Assembly (NCBI GenBank): GCA_014873095.1
Contig: CP050848.1
Location: 2,911,850 to 2,975,849, forward strand
DNA from: Planctomycetales bacterium ZRK34
GTDB taxonomy: Bacteria > Planctomycetota > Phycisphaerae > Phycisphaerales > Zrk34
Length of the DNA: 64,000 nt
Direction of reading: 5' to 3'
Below are positions 51,851 to 60,563 of the stretch, piece by piece. Position 1 is the stretch's first letter, and each line of letters begins with the position of its first letter. The notes beneath the pieces are model-generated. The model ran no database searches, was not told where the DNA came from, and saw only the letters and a list, made by a program, of their open reading frames with translations. A program made the translations under genes and the position numbers.

Positions 51851-51882
51851 AAAGAAACCCGGGGACGGCGGTCCCCGGGCTT
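51851..51882 (-). terminator. Intrinsic terminator of the SH3-domain gene
   Basis: CCCGGGGAC (51858-51866), GGCG loop, GTCCCCGGG (51871-51879). On the minus strand it is followed by TTTCTTTC. It starts 31 bases past the gene's stop. Confidence 0.85.
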
Positions 51883-51909
51883 TAGGGTTAGATCAGATGA
51901 CGGCGTTTG

Positions 51910-53301
51910 TTATTGGTTGGGGGTCAGGCCGTCGACGTCGGTGGCTTTGATGATGTTGAGTTTGAGGGCGGGGTCGTACTGCTTTTCGCCGACGACACCG
52001 ACGAAGTGGCCGATCAGCAGATCGATGTCCTTTTTGATTTTCTCCGGCTGAACGTAGGCGATGGTCAGCCCGCTGAGCGGATCGACCAGGCGGTACAGCA
52101 GCGGGAGCTTATCGCCGGTGTAGAGCGTGGAGGCGTTGAGGCGGCCGACGGCGACATACTCCTTGGGCTTGGCGGCATCCTCGGCGGCTCGCTTGGCTGC
52201 GCCTTCGTCGACCTGCTTCTTGACCGCGGCGATCTCAGCCAGCGAACGCTGCAACTCCTGGCGGGTCTTGATGACCTCGATGCGAGCGTTGATCAGGGCT
52301 TTGTCCTGCGAGCTGAGGTCTTCCGAACCCTTGAGGCGTTCGTAGTCCATGCGCATCGCATCGAGCGGCTGCTCGGCGATGGGTTTGGCCATCTCCGCTT
52401 CGTAGCGCGCTTCAAGGTCCGACAGCTTGGGGTGCTGCATCGGCTCGGCGGGTTTGACCGGCTCGGGCGTGGCAGGCACTTCGGGAGTCGTCGGTGTGTT
52501 CGGCGCGGCGGGCGTTTCGGGCACGGTCGGGGCCGGGGTTTCCGGAACTTCCGGCGTGGCCGGTTTGGGCATAACGGGTTCGGGGGTTTCCGGCACAGCA
52601 GGTGTCGCCGGCGCGTCCGGGGCTGGGGTCAGGGGCGCAGCCGGTTCCGGCGTGGCGGGTGTTTCGGGAGCCGGGGTCGGCTCGGGCATCACGGGTTTGG
52701 GGGTGGTCGGTTCGGGTTTGACCGGCTCGGGGGCGGGCTCGGGTTTGGGTTCGGGCTTGGGCTCACCGAGCGTGGGCAGGGGGCGGCCGGCCTTGGCGGC
52801 GGCGATCTGTTCGGGCGTGGCTCGGTCGACAAGATTTTGACTGACGTAGAAACGCGCATCGGTCGGCGGGGCGATCTTGTAGTAGCCGCCGTCCTCGCCG
52901 AGGATGGTGACGTTGTCGCCGTCGTTGAGGCGGAGCAGAATTTTGTAGCTGTCGTCGGGGCCGCCCGGCGAAGGCGCTCGCACACGCACGCGCTGGCCGA
53001 CGATGATACCGCGCGGCTTGGCGCCGTCGGCGCCCTGAACCTTCACGAACTCCTTGGAGATGTAAGCGAAGCTTCCGCCCGGCGGTGTGATCTTGTACCA
53101 GTGGTACAGATTTTCATGCACCTCGACGAGCGCGCCGCGTGGCATCTGCATCACGGGGTAGTAATTCTGCCCGGCGCCGGAGCGAACATTTACATCATCG
53201 GAGTTGATCACGCCGATGAAGGGATAGTCCTGGGCGAAGGCGGGCAAAGCGAACAGGGCCGCCGCGACGAACACGGCCAGGGTTAGGCGTCGATGGGCCA
53301 T
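51910..53301 (-). CDS. Secreted SH3-domain protein with Pro-rich spacer and coiled coil
   Basis: 463 residues. A signal peptide (VFVAAALFALPAFAQ) precedes a bacterial SH3 domain (VNVRSGAGQNYYPVM, WYKITPPGG, FVKVQG) and a second SH3-like segment (VRVRAPSPGG, GYYKIAPP). Then about 110 residues are Pro-rich with Glu and Thr (PEPKPEPAPEPVKPE-like), followed by a helical coiled-coil part (LEARYEAEMAKPIAEQ, QELQRSLAEIAAVKKQV) and a final beta-rich end. It may bind peptidoglycan or span the periplasm. Divergent from the TolC-like gene, perhaps with a shared envelope role. Confidence 0.82.
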   Translation of the reverse strand: MAHRRLTLAVFVAAALFALPAFAQDYPFIGVINSDDVNVRSGAGQNYYPVMQMPRGALVEVHENLYHWYKITPPGGSFAYISKEFVKVQGADGAKPRGIIVGQRVRVRAPSPGGPDDSYKILLRLNDGDNVTILGEDGGYYKIAPPTDARFYVSQNLVDRATPEQIAAAKAGRPLPTLGEPKPEPKPEPAPEPVKPEPTTPKPVMPEPTPAPETPATPEPAAPLTPAPDAPATPAVPETPEPVMPKPATPEVPETPAPTVPETPAAPNTPTTPEVPATPEPVKPAEPMQHPKLSDLEARYEAEMAKPIAEQPLDAMRMDYERLKGSEDLSSQDKALINARIEVIKTRQELQRSLAEIAAVKKQVDEGAAKRAAEDAAKPKEYVAVGRLNASTLYTGDKLPLLYRLVDPLSGLTIAYVQPEKIKKDIDLLIGHFVGVVGEKQYDPALKLNIIKATDVDGLTPNQ

Positions 53302-53425
53302 GGCTTATCCTCGGTACGTTGTGGTGAACTACTGATTACGCTACTGTATACGGCCGGGTCGGTAAAGTCCGCCTCAGACTTCCGCCCGTTTATCCCCGAT
53401 TTTGAACACGCAGCAGGAATTCGCC

Positions 53426-55192
53426 ATGAGACGTGATGCAACCGGTTGGGCGATCGTCGGATTGACGCTGATCGCAGGCGGGTGCGCCGATCCGCTGTCG
53501 GTCGATTCGACCCAGGCGCTTCACGAACAGATCGTCACCGCCAATCGCCGGCAGGTCCAGGCTGTCGAAGGCGCCCCCACGACCGAGCCGCCGACCGACA
53601 AGTCCGAGATGTACCTGGAAACCGACGCCAAGCGCGTCAAGCAGCTCGACGACATCTCCGGCCCCAAGGTCTACCTCTCCGAAAAGCTCGACCTCGGCAA
53701 GCCGCTCGACGCCAGTGAAACCAAATCCGTCACGCTCTCGCTGCAACAGGCCGTGCGAAAGGTTGTGGCCAACAACCTTGACGTGCAGCTTGCCCAGCTC
53801 GCGCCCGCCATCAGCCAGGCGCAGGTCGCCGCGGCCGAGGCGGTTTTTGATGCGGTCTTCTTCACCGAGTTCAACTACGCCAACGTCGATCAGCCCCGCC
53901 CCGCGTCGATCGTCAACGGGTTCACCGTCGGCACCAACTCCACCGTCCAGAACACCGCCGACCTGTCCACCGGCATACGCAAGCCGCTGGAAACCGGCGG
54001 CCGCCTCGAAGTCTCCACCGGCTTCGACTACGTCAACAACAAAACGCCGAACTTCGCCCAGACGCCCGACCCCGCCTGGACCAGCAACATCACGCTCGGC
54101 CTGTCTCAGCCCCTGCTGCGGAACTTCGGCACCTACGTCAACCGCTCGCAGATCATGCTCTCGCGCAATGCCCACCGCAACGACATTCTCGAGCTGCATA
54201 ACACATTGCTGGCCGCCGCCTCGCAGGTCGAACAGGCCTACTGGAACCTCGTGCTAGTCCGCCGGCAGCTCGCCATTCAGCAGCGTCTGCTGCAGATGAC
54301 CGTCGATACGCGCGACACGATCTTCGCCCGTGCCGAGTTCGATGTGAACCCCGTGCAGAAGGCCCAGGCGCAGGCGTTTGTCGAGGCCCGCCGTTACGAT
54401 GTGATACGTACCGCGGCGATTGTCCGCAATGCATCGGACTCGCTGAAGCGGCTGATCAACGACCCCGAACTGCCCGTGGCTGATGAGACGCTGATCGTGC
54501 CGGCGGATGATCCGGTCGAGCTGCCGCTGAAGTACAACCTGCTTGATGAAGTCACCGCCGCTCTGCGTCATCGCCCCGAAGTCCGCCAGGCTTTGTTGCA
54601 GATCGATGATGCCTCGATCCGTCAGCGCGTGGCGGATAATCAGCGTCTACCGCTGCTGGCCCTCAGCGCCCAGGTCGCTTACGAAGGCCTCGATGACGAC
54701 CTGCGCGGCTCCGGCGACCGCATGACCGACGCGAATTTCATCAGCTACCTGCTCGGGGCGCAGTTCGAAGCCCCGATCGGCAACCGCGCCGCCGAGGCCG
54801 ACTTCCAGCGGACGCGACTGCAGCGTCAGCAGACCGTGCTGACCTACCGCAACACCGCCCAGGGCGTTGTGCTCGAGGTCAAGCAGGCCTTGCGCGACCT
54901 GGTCACATCCTGGCGACTGATCACCGTCAACCGCTCATCCCGCCGCGCCGCCGCTGAAAACCTTCGCGCCTTGCTGGAGCGCGAGGAGCGCGGCGAGGCC
55001 CTGACGCCCGAGTTCCTGCTCGATCTGAAACTGTCGACCCAGCAGCGCCTCGCCGACGCTGAAACCCGCGAGTTGCAGTCGGTCATCGATTACAACAACG
55101 CCATCGTCCGCCTGCGTCAGGCGACCGGCACGCTGCTGGAGCACAACAAGATCAACATGCAGTGGCCCGTCGACATGTTCGCCGACGAGTAA
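53426..55192 (+). CDS. TolC-family outer-membrane efflux lipoprotein
   Basis: 588 residues from ATG 53426. The start MRRDATGWAIVGLTLIAGGC has a lipobox (Cys20). The rest has the TolC pattern: LSLQQAVRKVVANNLDVQ, NITLGLSQPLLRNFG, SQVEQAYWNLVLVRRQ, and a second repeat (RPEVRQALLQIDDASIRQ, RLPLLALSAQVAYEG, VLEVKQALRDLVTSWR). Members form trimers that span the outer membrane and periplasm for export. No pump or fusion protein gene is next to it. Confidence 0.88.
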   Translation: MRRDATGWAIVGLTLIAGGCADPLSVDSTQALHEQIVTANRRQVQAVEGAPTTEPPTDKSEMYLETDAKRVKQLDDISGPKVYLSEKLDLGKPLDASETKSVTLSLQQAVRKVVANNLDVQLAQLAPAISQAQVAAAEAVFDAVFFTEFNYANVDQPRPASIVNGFTVGTNSTVQNTADLSTGIRKPLETGGRLEVSTGFDYVNNKTPNFAQTPDPAWTSNITLGLSQPLLRNFGTYVNRSQIMLSRNAHRNDILELHNTLLAAASQVEQAYWNLVLVRRQLAIQQRLLQMTVDTRDTIFARAEFDVNPVQKAQAQAFVEARRYDVIRTAAIVRNASDSLKRLINDPELPVADETLIVPADDPVELPLKYNLLDEVTAALRHRPEVRQALLQIDDASIRQRVADNQRLPLLALSAQVAYEGLDDDLRGSGDRMTDANFISYLLGAQFEAPIGNRAAEADFQRTRLQRQQTVLTYRNTAQGVVLEVKQALRDLVTSWRLITVNRSSRRAAAENLRALLEREERGEALTPEFLLDLKLSTQQRLADAETRELQSVIDYNNAIVRLRQATGTLLEHNKINMQWPVDMFADE

Positions 55193-55221
55193 GCACACGA
55201 AATTTAATCAGTGATGCCAAT

Positions 55222-55270
55222 AGCCGGGCCGCTACGCGGCCCCGGACCTGGGCCGCGTAGCGGCCCGGCT
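55222..55270. repeat. GCCGGGYCGCTACGCG hairpin, copy 3
   Basis: AGCCGGGCCGCTACGCGGCCC...GGGCCGCGTAGCGGCCCGGCT, as at 47668-47717. It lies between the convergent TolC-like and GT2-methyltransferase genes. Confidence 0.88.
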
Positions 55271-55305
55271 GTCTCACGTTCATCAATAACTGAATGATCG
55301 AGCGC

Positions 55306-57549
55306 TCAAACCCCCGCCGGGGTTGCAACCGCCTTGCGCGCCGTCAGGCGCATGTCGCGCCCCAGTTTGGCGGCGTGGCGCCACGTCTGCGTGATCGGCT
55401 GCTGCTGCACATCGGCAAAGCCCGCTTCGCGCAGGGCGGCGGTCAGTGTCGCCGGTGACCAGCCCCACTTGTGAACCTGCCATACGCCGTCGGAAGCGAT
55501 GTCCGGCGGATAGCCGAACACGCCGATCATGCCCATGTCGTAGCCGCGCGGGTCGGTGTGCTTGCCGATCATGTCGACACACGCGGCGAAGTTCGGCAGT
55601 TCCAGCGCGAGCTCGCCGCCGGGTTTGAGCACGCGTCGCCACTCACGCAGCGCCGCACGGGCCGCATCGAGCGTGAGGTGTTCGAACAGGTGGCAGGCTT
55701 CGATGACATCCGCGCTGGCATCGTCAAACATCGAAAGATCATCGGCGGTCGACACCACGTCGGGTTCGAACGCTTCGTTGGCATCGATGTTGATCCAGCC
55801 GTCGCGTTTGTCGGGGCCGCAGCCTAAGTGCAGGCGCACGGCCGGCTGGTCGTGGCCGTCACCCTCAAGCTCGGCCGGCACACGACGACGCGCAAAGATC
55901 GCCACACGCCGCTGGGCGGAGTAGTCATCGACATTGCGCAGGCCGTATGGCGCGCCGAAGTCGGCTTCGAGCACCTCGGCGTCGAAGCCCAGCTCTTCGA
56001 TCGCGGCCAGCAGCTTCGGCAGATGCGGCACGACCTTGTCGAGCGTGGCGTCGATGGCGTTGAAGTTCAGGTCGCCGGGCTCGCGGATGATGTTTTCGTT
56101 TTCATCGCCGACGCGGGTGTCGATGAGCATCGCTTCGCGCGTCACGCTCGCCGCCCAGCGGAGCACATCCCGGTAGTTGGCGATGTGATAGAGAATGCCG
56201 GCGCAGAGCGTGAAGTCGAACGGGCCACGCTCGCGGAGAGCCGGCCAATCGGTTTCATCCGCGATGTTGCCGTGCAGGAATTCGACGCGACCGGTGTCGA
56301 CGAAGCGGTTCGTCCCCCAGTACAGCCTCGCCTGCTCGACATGCTTGGCGCGGCCTTCCATGCCCACGATGTGGGCTGCCCCGTGCTCGGCATATCGCGC
56401 CGACCAGTATCCGCAGTTGCAGGCCAGGTCCAGCACCTTTTTGCCTGAGAAATCGTAGTTTTCGACGACCCGATCCACCAGCACCCGCCGCCGCGCCGCG
56501 ATGCGATTCGACAGCCAGTCGGCGCGCCATTCCGTGCCCACACCGGGGGCCACACGCAGCGCGCCCAGCGAGACGGGGACAAACCACGGTTGCAGTTTCG
56601 CCGCCGCCTCGACCGTGGCGCGATCGGGCATCGTGTCGATCTGTTGCTGCCGGCGAACTTTCACCGACTGCGGCGCGTTGTCCGCCGTGCCGCAGCGCTG
56701 CTCGGCGATGTCGAGTCGCCCGTTGCGGGCTGAAAGCTCATCTTCGCTGAATGCCCGGCCCCAGTACTGGCGGTGATACTCGAACGTGTTGAACTCGATG
56801 CCGTACTGTGCCGCGGCATCGAAGAAAAGCTCGTCCCAGTTTTCACCGTAGCGATTGCGCATCGTGTCGTACGCGAAGCGCGCCGCTTCGAGTTGGTAAT
56901 CATCGCGGCTGATCGTTCCCGTGCCGGGGGCGCCGTAGGTCGACCCGCCCAGGTGTTTCATCATCAGCCGATCGTGATAGGCGATGAAATACCCCGCGCT
57001 GTTCAGCTTGTACGCCAGTTCGTGAATCGCCCCCCAGCAGTACTTGAACGACGCATCGAGAAACCCGACTTCCTCCACGACGTCGGCCCGCATCATGAAC
57101 CCGAGATAGTCGCAGAGACACACCGCGTGCCAGTCGCGCCCGTCTTCGGGATAGCCCTGCGGGAAGTGACCGTCGATGTTCATCGGCGAGCAGATCGCCA
57201 TGCGGTCGTCGGATTGCAGCGCGTCGATCAGCGCGGTCGCCGGGTTGATCTCGCCGTCGAAGCGGACGTCGTTGTGCAGCACCCAGTAGTAGTCGTAATC
57301 CCGGTGGCGGCGGGCGTAGTCGAGTCCGACGTTGTGCCCGAAACACTTGCCACGAAAGTCGGGGTCGGCATATGTGATTGTAGAATGTTCCGACAGCTTG
57401 TCGGCCGACGTGCCGCACTCGATGACAATGCAGTCGAGGTCGACCGCCTCGCCGACGGTCTGGCGCAGATTCGCCACGGCGTCGTCGACAAGGTCCGGGC
57501 GATTGCGCGAGGCGATCAGGGCGGCGACTTTCGGGCGGGTGTCACTCAT
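55306..57549 (-). CDS. GT2 glycosyltransferase fused to two methyltransferase domains
   Basis: 747 residues. Residues about 5-240 are a GT2 domain (VAALIASRNRPDLVDDAV, the DxD-type HNDVRFDGE at 92-100, MMRADVVEEVGFLD, HLGGSTYG). Residues about 340-540 are a class I methyltransferase (VLDLACNCGYWSARYAEHG, LCAGILYHIANYRDVLR), and about 575-740 a second one (LHLGCGPDKRDGWINIDAN, ACHLFEHLTLDAARAALRE, RVLKPGGELALELPN). It may add and then methylate sugars of a surface glycan. The start shares one base with the RapZ-like stop (TGATG). Confidence 0.87.
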   Translation of the reverse strand: MSDTRPKVAALIASRNRPDLVDDAVANLRQTVGEAVDLDCIVIECGTSADKLSEHSTITYADPDFRGKCFGHNVGLDYARRHRDYDYYWVLHNDVRFDGEINPATALIDALQSDDRMAICSPMNIDGHFPQGYPEDGRDWHAVCLCDYLGFMMRADVVEEVGFLDASFKYCWGAIHELAYKLNSAGYFIAYHDRLMMKHLGGSTYGAPGTGTISRDDYQLEAARFAYDTMRNRYGENWDELFFDAAAQYGIEFNTFEYHRQYWGRAFSEDELSARNGRLDIAEQRCGTADNAPQSVKVRRQQQIDTMPDRATVEAAAKLQPWFVPVSLGALRVAPGVGTEWRADWLSNRIAARRRVLVDRVVENYDFSGKKVLDLACNCGYWSARYAEHGAAHIVGMEGRAKHVEQARLYWGTNRFVDTGRVEFLHGNIADETDWPALRERGPFDFTLCAGILYHIANYRDVLRWAASVTREAMLIDTRVGDENENIIREPGDLNFNAIDATLDKVVPHLPKLLAAIEELGFDAEVLEADFGAPYGLRNVDDYSAQRRVAIFARRRVPAELEGDGHDQPAVRLHLGCGPDKRDGWINIDANEAFEPDVVSTADDLSMFDDASADVIEACHLFEHLTLDAARAALREWRRVLKPGGELALELPNFAACVDMIGKHTDPRGYDMGMIGVFGYPPDIASDGVWQVHKWGWSPATLTAALREAGFADVQQQPITQTWRHAAKLGRDMRLTARKAVATPAGV

Positions 57550-57956
57550 CAGGCGTACGGCTCCTCACGATGCACGAGTCGCACCTGCGTGTGGTCGTTT
57601 TCCAGGCGGGTTTTGACCTGCTCGGCGATGATGCACGAGCGGTGCCGACCCGATGAACACCCGAACGCCACGCGCACATCGTCATCAGCCTCGATGAGCA
57701 CCTGCAACAGCGGCACCACCGCGTCGATGAACGCCCTGGCCTCGGGCTGATCGAGCACAAACTGCCGCATCCGATCGCACGGCTGACTGAACAGGTCCCA
57801 CTGCGGCTGGCGGGCGGGATTCGTCAGAAAGCTGACATCGAAGTAATAGTTCGCCGGCGGCTGGCCGTACTTGAACCCGAAGCTGATCAACGTGATCCGC
57901 CGCAGGCGGTTCGGCGTCTTGGCGGGCGCAACGACAGTGTCTGTTTGCTGAATCAT
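57549..57956 (-). CDS. Stand-alone RapZ C-terminal domain protein
   Basis: 135 residues from ATG 57956 (ATG 57986 possible). It holds only the C-terminal part of RapZ: LISFGFKYGQPPANYYFDVSFL, NPARQPQ, and VRVAFGCSSGRHRSCIIAE with the GCxGxHRS loop, ending VHREE. In RapZ this domain binds GlcN6P and regulates GlmS synthesis; here the N-terminal kinase-like half is missing. Its coupling to a glycosyltransferase gene suggests a sugar-sensing or nucleotide-binding job in the same pathway. Confidence 0.82.
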   Translation of the reverse strand: MIQQTDTVVAPAKTPNRLRRITLISFGFKYGQPPANYYFDVSFLTNPARQPQWDLFSQPCDRMRQFVLDQPEARAFIDAVVPLLQVLIEADDDVRVAFGCSSGRHRSCIIAEQVKTRLENDHTQVRLVHREEPYA

Positions 57957-57997
57957 CACAGGCTTTATCGGCCAACACCGCTTCATCACCGAAAAGA

Positions 57998-58124
57998 TTC
58001 ACCACAAAGACGAAGACGGTTGACAGGATCAGCAGGATGGAGCAGGGAAATGATCAAAGACCGGCTTGCATCCTGCTGATCCTGTCAAATGCTTCTCTCC
58101 GTGACTCCGTGCCTCCGTGGTGAA
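57998..58124. repeat. Nested palindrome with both CAGGAT and CCACGGAG words
   Basis: The inner arms TTGACAGGATCAGCAGGAT (58020-58038) and ATCCTGCTGATCCTGTCAA (58070-58088) pair perfectly. The outer ends TTCACCAC and GTGGTGAA pair as at 45280-45376. The inner AGCAGG/CCTGCT pair replaces AACAGG/CCTGTT of the other copies, a compensatory change. It lies upstream of the sulfotransferase gene. Confidence 0.87.
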
Positions 58125-58127
58125 ATA

Positions 58128-58889
58128 ATGGGTCTTATGGCGAACAACGTCATTGTGCTGGGTTGCGGGCGCGGCGGGACGTCGCTGGCGGCGGGGCTGA
58201 TTGCCGGTTCGCCGGTCGGTTATGACATGGGCGACCACCTCGTCGAGCCGCGCGATGCCAACCCGAAAGGGTTCTTTGAAAGCCGTGCCATCAACGCCAT
58301 CAACGAAGACCTCATGGCCCCGGCGCTCGACCTGTCCGACCCTCACGCCCCGCAGCGCAAACAGCTATGGCTCGCCACGCTGCCCACAGGCGCGACGCTA
58401 CACGCTTCGAACGAAGTTCAACAGCGGATTGCTGAAGCCTGTTCGCGCGAACCGTTCTGCTACAAGGATCCGCGCTTCTGTTACACGCTGGATGCCTGGC
58501 GACCCCACCTGGCGCGAACAGTGTTTCTATGTGTGTTTCGCGATCCGGCGGCGACGGCGGCCAGCATCGTCAAGGAATGCCGCACCGCTCCGTATCTCGC
58601 CTCGCTGAGCATGAACGTCGATCAGGCGATGGGCGTGTGGACCTGCATGTACCAACACGTGCTCGAGCGACACAGCTGCGCCGGCGACTGGTTGTTTGTT
58701 CACGTGAATCAGTTGTTCACGGACGCTGGGCTCGATCGCGTCGAAGCGTTCATCGATGCTCCGGTCGACCGCAGCTTCCCCGAGCGGACCTTGCAGCGGA
58801 GCCGCGGCGGGGGCGATCTGCCGGCCGCGACAGCGGAGGTGTATCAACAACTTTGCGACCGGGCAGATGACCTCTCGCCAAGTCGCTGA
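58128..58889 (+). CDS. Sulfotransferase-family protein
   Basis: 253 residues from ATG 58128 (ATG 58137 equally possible). The PAPS-binding loop is IVLGCGRGGTSLAAGL and the 3'-phosphate loop VFLCVFRDPAATAASIV. LFVHVNQLFTD and a C-terminal FPERTLQRSRGG complete the pattern of bacterial sulfotransferases acting on carbohydrates or glycolipids. The last six codons lie in the palindrome at 58871-58950. Confidence 0.82.
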   Translation: MGLMANNVIVLGCGRGGTSLAAGLIAGSPVGYDMGDHLVEPRDANPKGFFESRAINAINEDLMAPALDLSDPHAPQRKQLWLATLPTGATLHASNEVQQRIAEACSREPFCYKDPRFCYTLDAWRPHLARTVFLCVFRDPAATAASIVKECRTAPYLASLSMNVDQAMGVWTCMYQHVLERHSCAGDWLFVHVNQLFTDAGLDRVEAFIDAPVDRSFPERTLQRSRGGGDLPAATAEVYQQLCDRADDLSPSR

Positions 58890-58950
58890 GGCGCAAAGCA
58901 AGCGGCTGTGCCACAGGTTCGTCTTTGCGCCTTCGCGCCTTGGCGAGAGG
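58871..58950. repeat. CCTCTCGCCAAG palindrome enclosing a REP half unit
   Basis: CCTCTCGCCAAG (58871-58882) pairs with CTTGGCGAGAGG (58939-58950), GGCGCAAAG with CTTTGCGCC inside. The centre contains CGGCTGTGCCACAGG, half of the REP-like element of 12111, 33973 and 36401. It overlaps the 3' end of the sulfotransferase gene. Confidence 0.85.
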
Positions 58951-58964
58951 TTCCCCGGCCCATG

Positions 58965-58988
58965 AAAAAACCCCTCGAAAGAGGGGTT
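58965..58988 (-). terminator. Terminator of the tRNA-Leu gene
   Basis: AACCCCTC-GAAA-GAGGGGTT with a six-base A-run on its left, so a T-run after the stem on the minus strand, three bases past the tRNA end. Confidence 0.87.
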
Positions 58989-58991
58989 AAG

Positions 58992-59075
58992 TGCGGGCGA
59001 AAGGAGTCGAACCTTCACGGGTTTTACCCCACATGGACCTGAACCATGCGCGTCTGCCAATTCCGCCACGCCCGC
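58992..59075 (-). tRNA. tRNA-Leu (anticodon CAG)
   Basis: Read on the minus strand: acceptor GCGGGCG pairs with CGCCCGC plus discriminator A. D arm GTGGCGGAATTGGCAGAC, anticodon stem ATGG/CCAT with loop TTCAGGT, a long variable arm (GGGTAAAACCC) and T arm GGTTCGACTCC. The long variable arm and A discriminator fit leucine. CCA is not encoded. 84 bases. Confidence 0.95.
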
Positions 59076-59124
59076 GTTGGGTGGATCAGTTTATCGGTTT
59101 GATCGTCGAAATCAAGCGGGTCGG

Positions 59125-59284
59125 GGAGATACCACCAAGTCACTGTGGATACCGCCAAGCACGCCAAGGGGAGCAAGAGTTAACCACAGATGAACACAGA
59201 TCAACACAGATTCCAATCAATCAATTGAAGTTTTCTATCTGTGTTCATCTGTGGTTTCAATTCTTGACGCTTGACGGTATCTCC
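59125..59284. repeat. Nested palindrome with CCACAGATGAACACAGAT words
   Basis: Inner arms AACCACAGATGAACACAGAT (59182-59201) and ATCTGTGTTCATCTGTGGTT (59237-59256) match perfectly. Outside, ACCGCCAAGC pairs with GCTTGACGGT, and GGAGATACC (59125-59133) with GGTATCTCC (59276-59284). It ends just before the stop of the SPOR-like lipoprotein gene. Confidence 0.85.
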
Positions 59285-59286
59285 GC

Positions 59287-60126
59287 TTACTTGGTCGAGC
59301 CGGGGATTCTGACCAGGAAGCTAGGCTGCTCGGTGGTCTTGCCCGCCCGGGTTTCACGGATCGTTTCACCATTGGCGAGGTTGTACGGGAAGCGTCGCTG
59401 CAGGGCGAGCACCTGGTCGGAGTAGACGACCTCGCCGTCGCCCTTGCTGGTCAGCGCTTCGGAGCCGAACACGCCGATCGTGACCATCGAGCGGTTGGGG
59501 CCGTGGTAGTAATAGGCCTGGAAGCCGTCTTTTCGCAGAGCGGTGGCGGCCTGTTCAGCGGCCTTCTGATACGCGTCGGATTTGCCCTTGGCATCCTCGT
59601 AGAACCCGATCTGCAGCGTGTACAGCCCGCGCGTGGCGGCACTGCGGAGGTCGAGGTCGCTGGGGTCGCCCGCGCCCGGGGCCGGGGTGATCGGTACGAG
59701 CATGGCGGCCGGCAGGCTGACTTTGCCGCTGGCCCGCAGGCGCTGCCACTGATCCAGGTCACGCCGGGCCTGTTTGTCCTGTGGCGAGGGATAGTGCCCC
59801 GCGTAGAGCAGTGAGGCGTTGGCTTCCTCGCCGACCCACAGATCGGGGAACCCGGTGCGGGCGGCAAGTTGCTTGCGGGCTGCTTCGGCGCGTTCGCGAT
59901 GGCCGGCGCCTTCGAAACGCCCCAAGCCGATCGTCCACTGGTGTTCGTTGGAACTACTGGAAGTCGACTTGCCGAATCCGAACCACCCGCCATCGGAATC
60001 GGCCAGCTCGGACTTGTCCGTCTCGCCGAACTGCCCGTAGCTGGTGCCGACGATGCGCTGCTCGCAGGCAGTCAGGCTGACCAGCCCGCCGGCGGCGAAA
60101 ACAATCATGAACAGGCGAAATCGCAT
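59287..60126 (-). CDS. Lipoprotein with SPOR-like repeats
   Basis: 279 residues from ATG 60126. The signal ends VSLTAC (lipobox). Two similar segments, WTIGLGRFEGAGHRERAEAAR and YTLQIGFYEDAKGKSDAYQK, have the pattern of SPOR domains or their relatives (strand, helix, FYE/RFE), which bind bare peptidoglycan. A TACTATATA element lies before the start codon. Function inferred only from the fold pattern. Confidence 0.7.
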   Translation of the reverse strand: MRFRLFMIVFAAGGLVSLTACEQRIVGTSYGQFGETDKSELADSDGGWFGFGKSTSSSSNEHQWTIGLGRFEGAGHRERAEAARKQLAARTGFPDLWVGEEANASLLYAGHYPSPQDKQARRDLDQWQRLRASGKVSLPAAMLVPITPAPGAGDPSDLDLRSAATRGLYTLQIGFYEDAKGKSDAYQKAAEQAATALRKDGFQAYYYHGPNRSMVTIGVFGSEALTSKGDGEVVYSDQVLALQRRFPYNLANGETIRETRAGKTTEQPSFLVRIPGSTK

Positions 60127-60563
60127 GGTGTATATAGTACCCGAATAGCCAGCAGGTTCACGATACGGCAACGCTGAAGCAATCGATGTTCGGCTCGACT
60201 GACTCACGAGCATGAATTTTCACGGATCGGGCTGAATTTCGGTCCTGGGGCGAACGGTGATCAGTGTTTTCGGACGCCAAAGTGTGAATCTGCGTTGATT
60301 AGTCAATCTGGGTAATCTGCATTTGGACAAATCGTAAATATCGGACCTTTGCATCCAAAGGCCCATCTGTTGGGGTTTTCCGCAAAGTGTTTGTGGTGAT
60401 TCGGATACAGCAGAGTTGGAAAAAGTTGAGGGGTTCAAGCCGCAAGCGCCGGGTACACGATATATGGTGCAGGCAGGTGGAATGTTCACCAAGACGCCGC
60501 AGGGAAGCGGCGGTGATCCGACTCCAGGGCGGGAGAACCCTCCAGCACCAGGATTATTACGCC
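60127..60563. other. Gene-free 440-base region upstream of the FlgM-like gene
   Basis: No supported gene. It contains GC-poor sequence from 60240 to 60420, a possible alternative sigma promoter (60434-60463) and a CCAGGGCGGGAGAACCCTCC hairpin near 60522, which may form a structured leader. Confidence 0.45.
60434..60463 (+). promoter_or_regulatory. Possible sigma-28-like promoter
   Basis: TTCAAG (60434-60439), 16 bases, CACGATAT (60456-60463). It resembles the FliA type (TAAA/TCAAG, then GCCGATAA) and lies before a FlgM-like gene, which is usually in the FliA regulon. The match is partial. Confidence 0.3.

Larger units (their letters stand above)
51218..51909. other. Gene-free 690-base region with four kinds of repeat
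   Basis: Between the PEP-CTERM gene and the end of the SH3 gene. It holds an 18-bp tandem duplication (51377-51412), the AT-rich palindrome (51442-51468), the 8-bp minisatellite (51513-51659), a CACTGGCGG hairpin (51737-51759) and a terminator (51851-51882). Short frames through the minisatellite are open only because of the repeat and are not supported as genes. Confidence 0.6.

Noticed and set aside
51462-51885. Two open frames through the 8-bp minisatellite
   Set aside because: A repeat without stops in any phase keeps frames open by itself. No conserved sequence lies outside the array and no ribosome site was seen.
51907-53286. 459-codon Gly/Arg/Phe-rich open frame on the plus strand
   Set aside because: Complement of the Pro/Glu-rich SH3 protein, which has a signal peptide, SH3 motifs and its own terminator.
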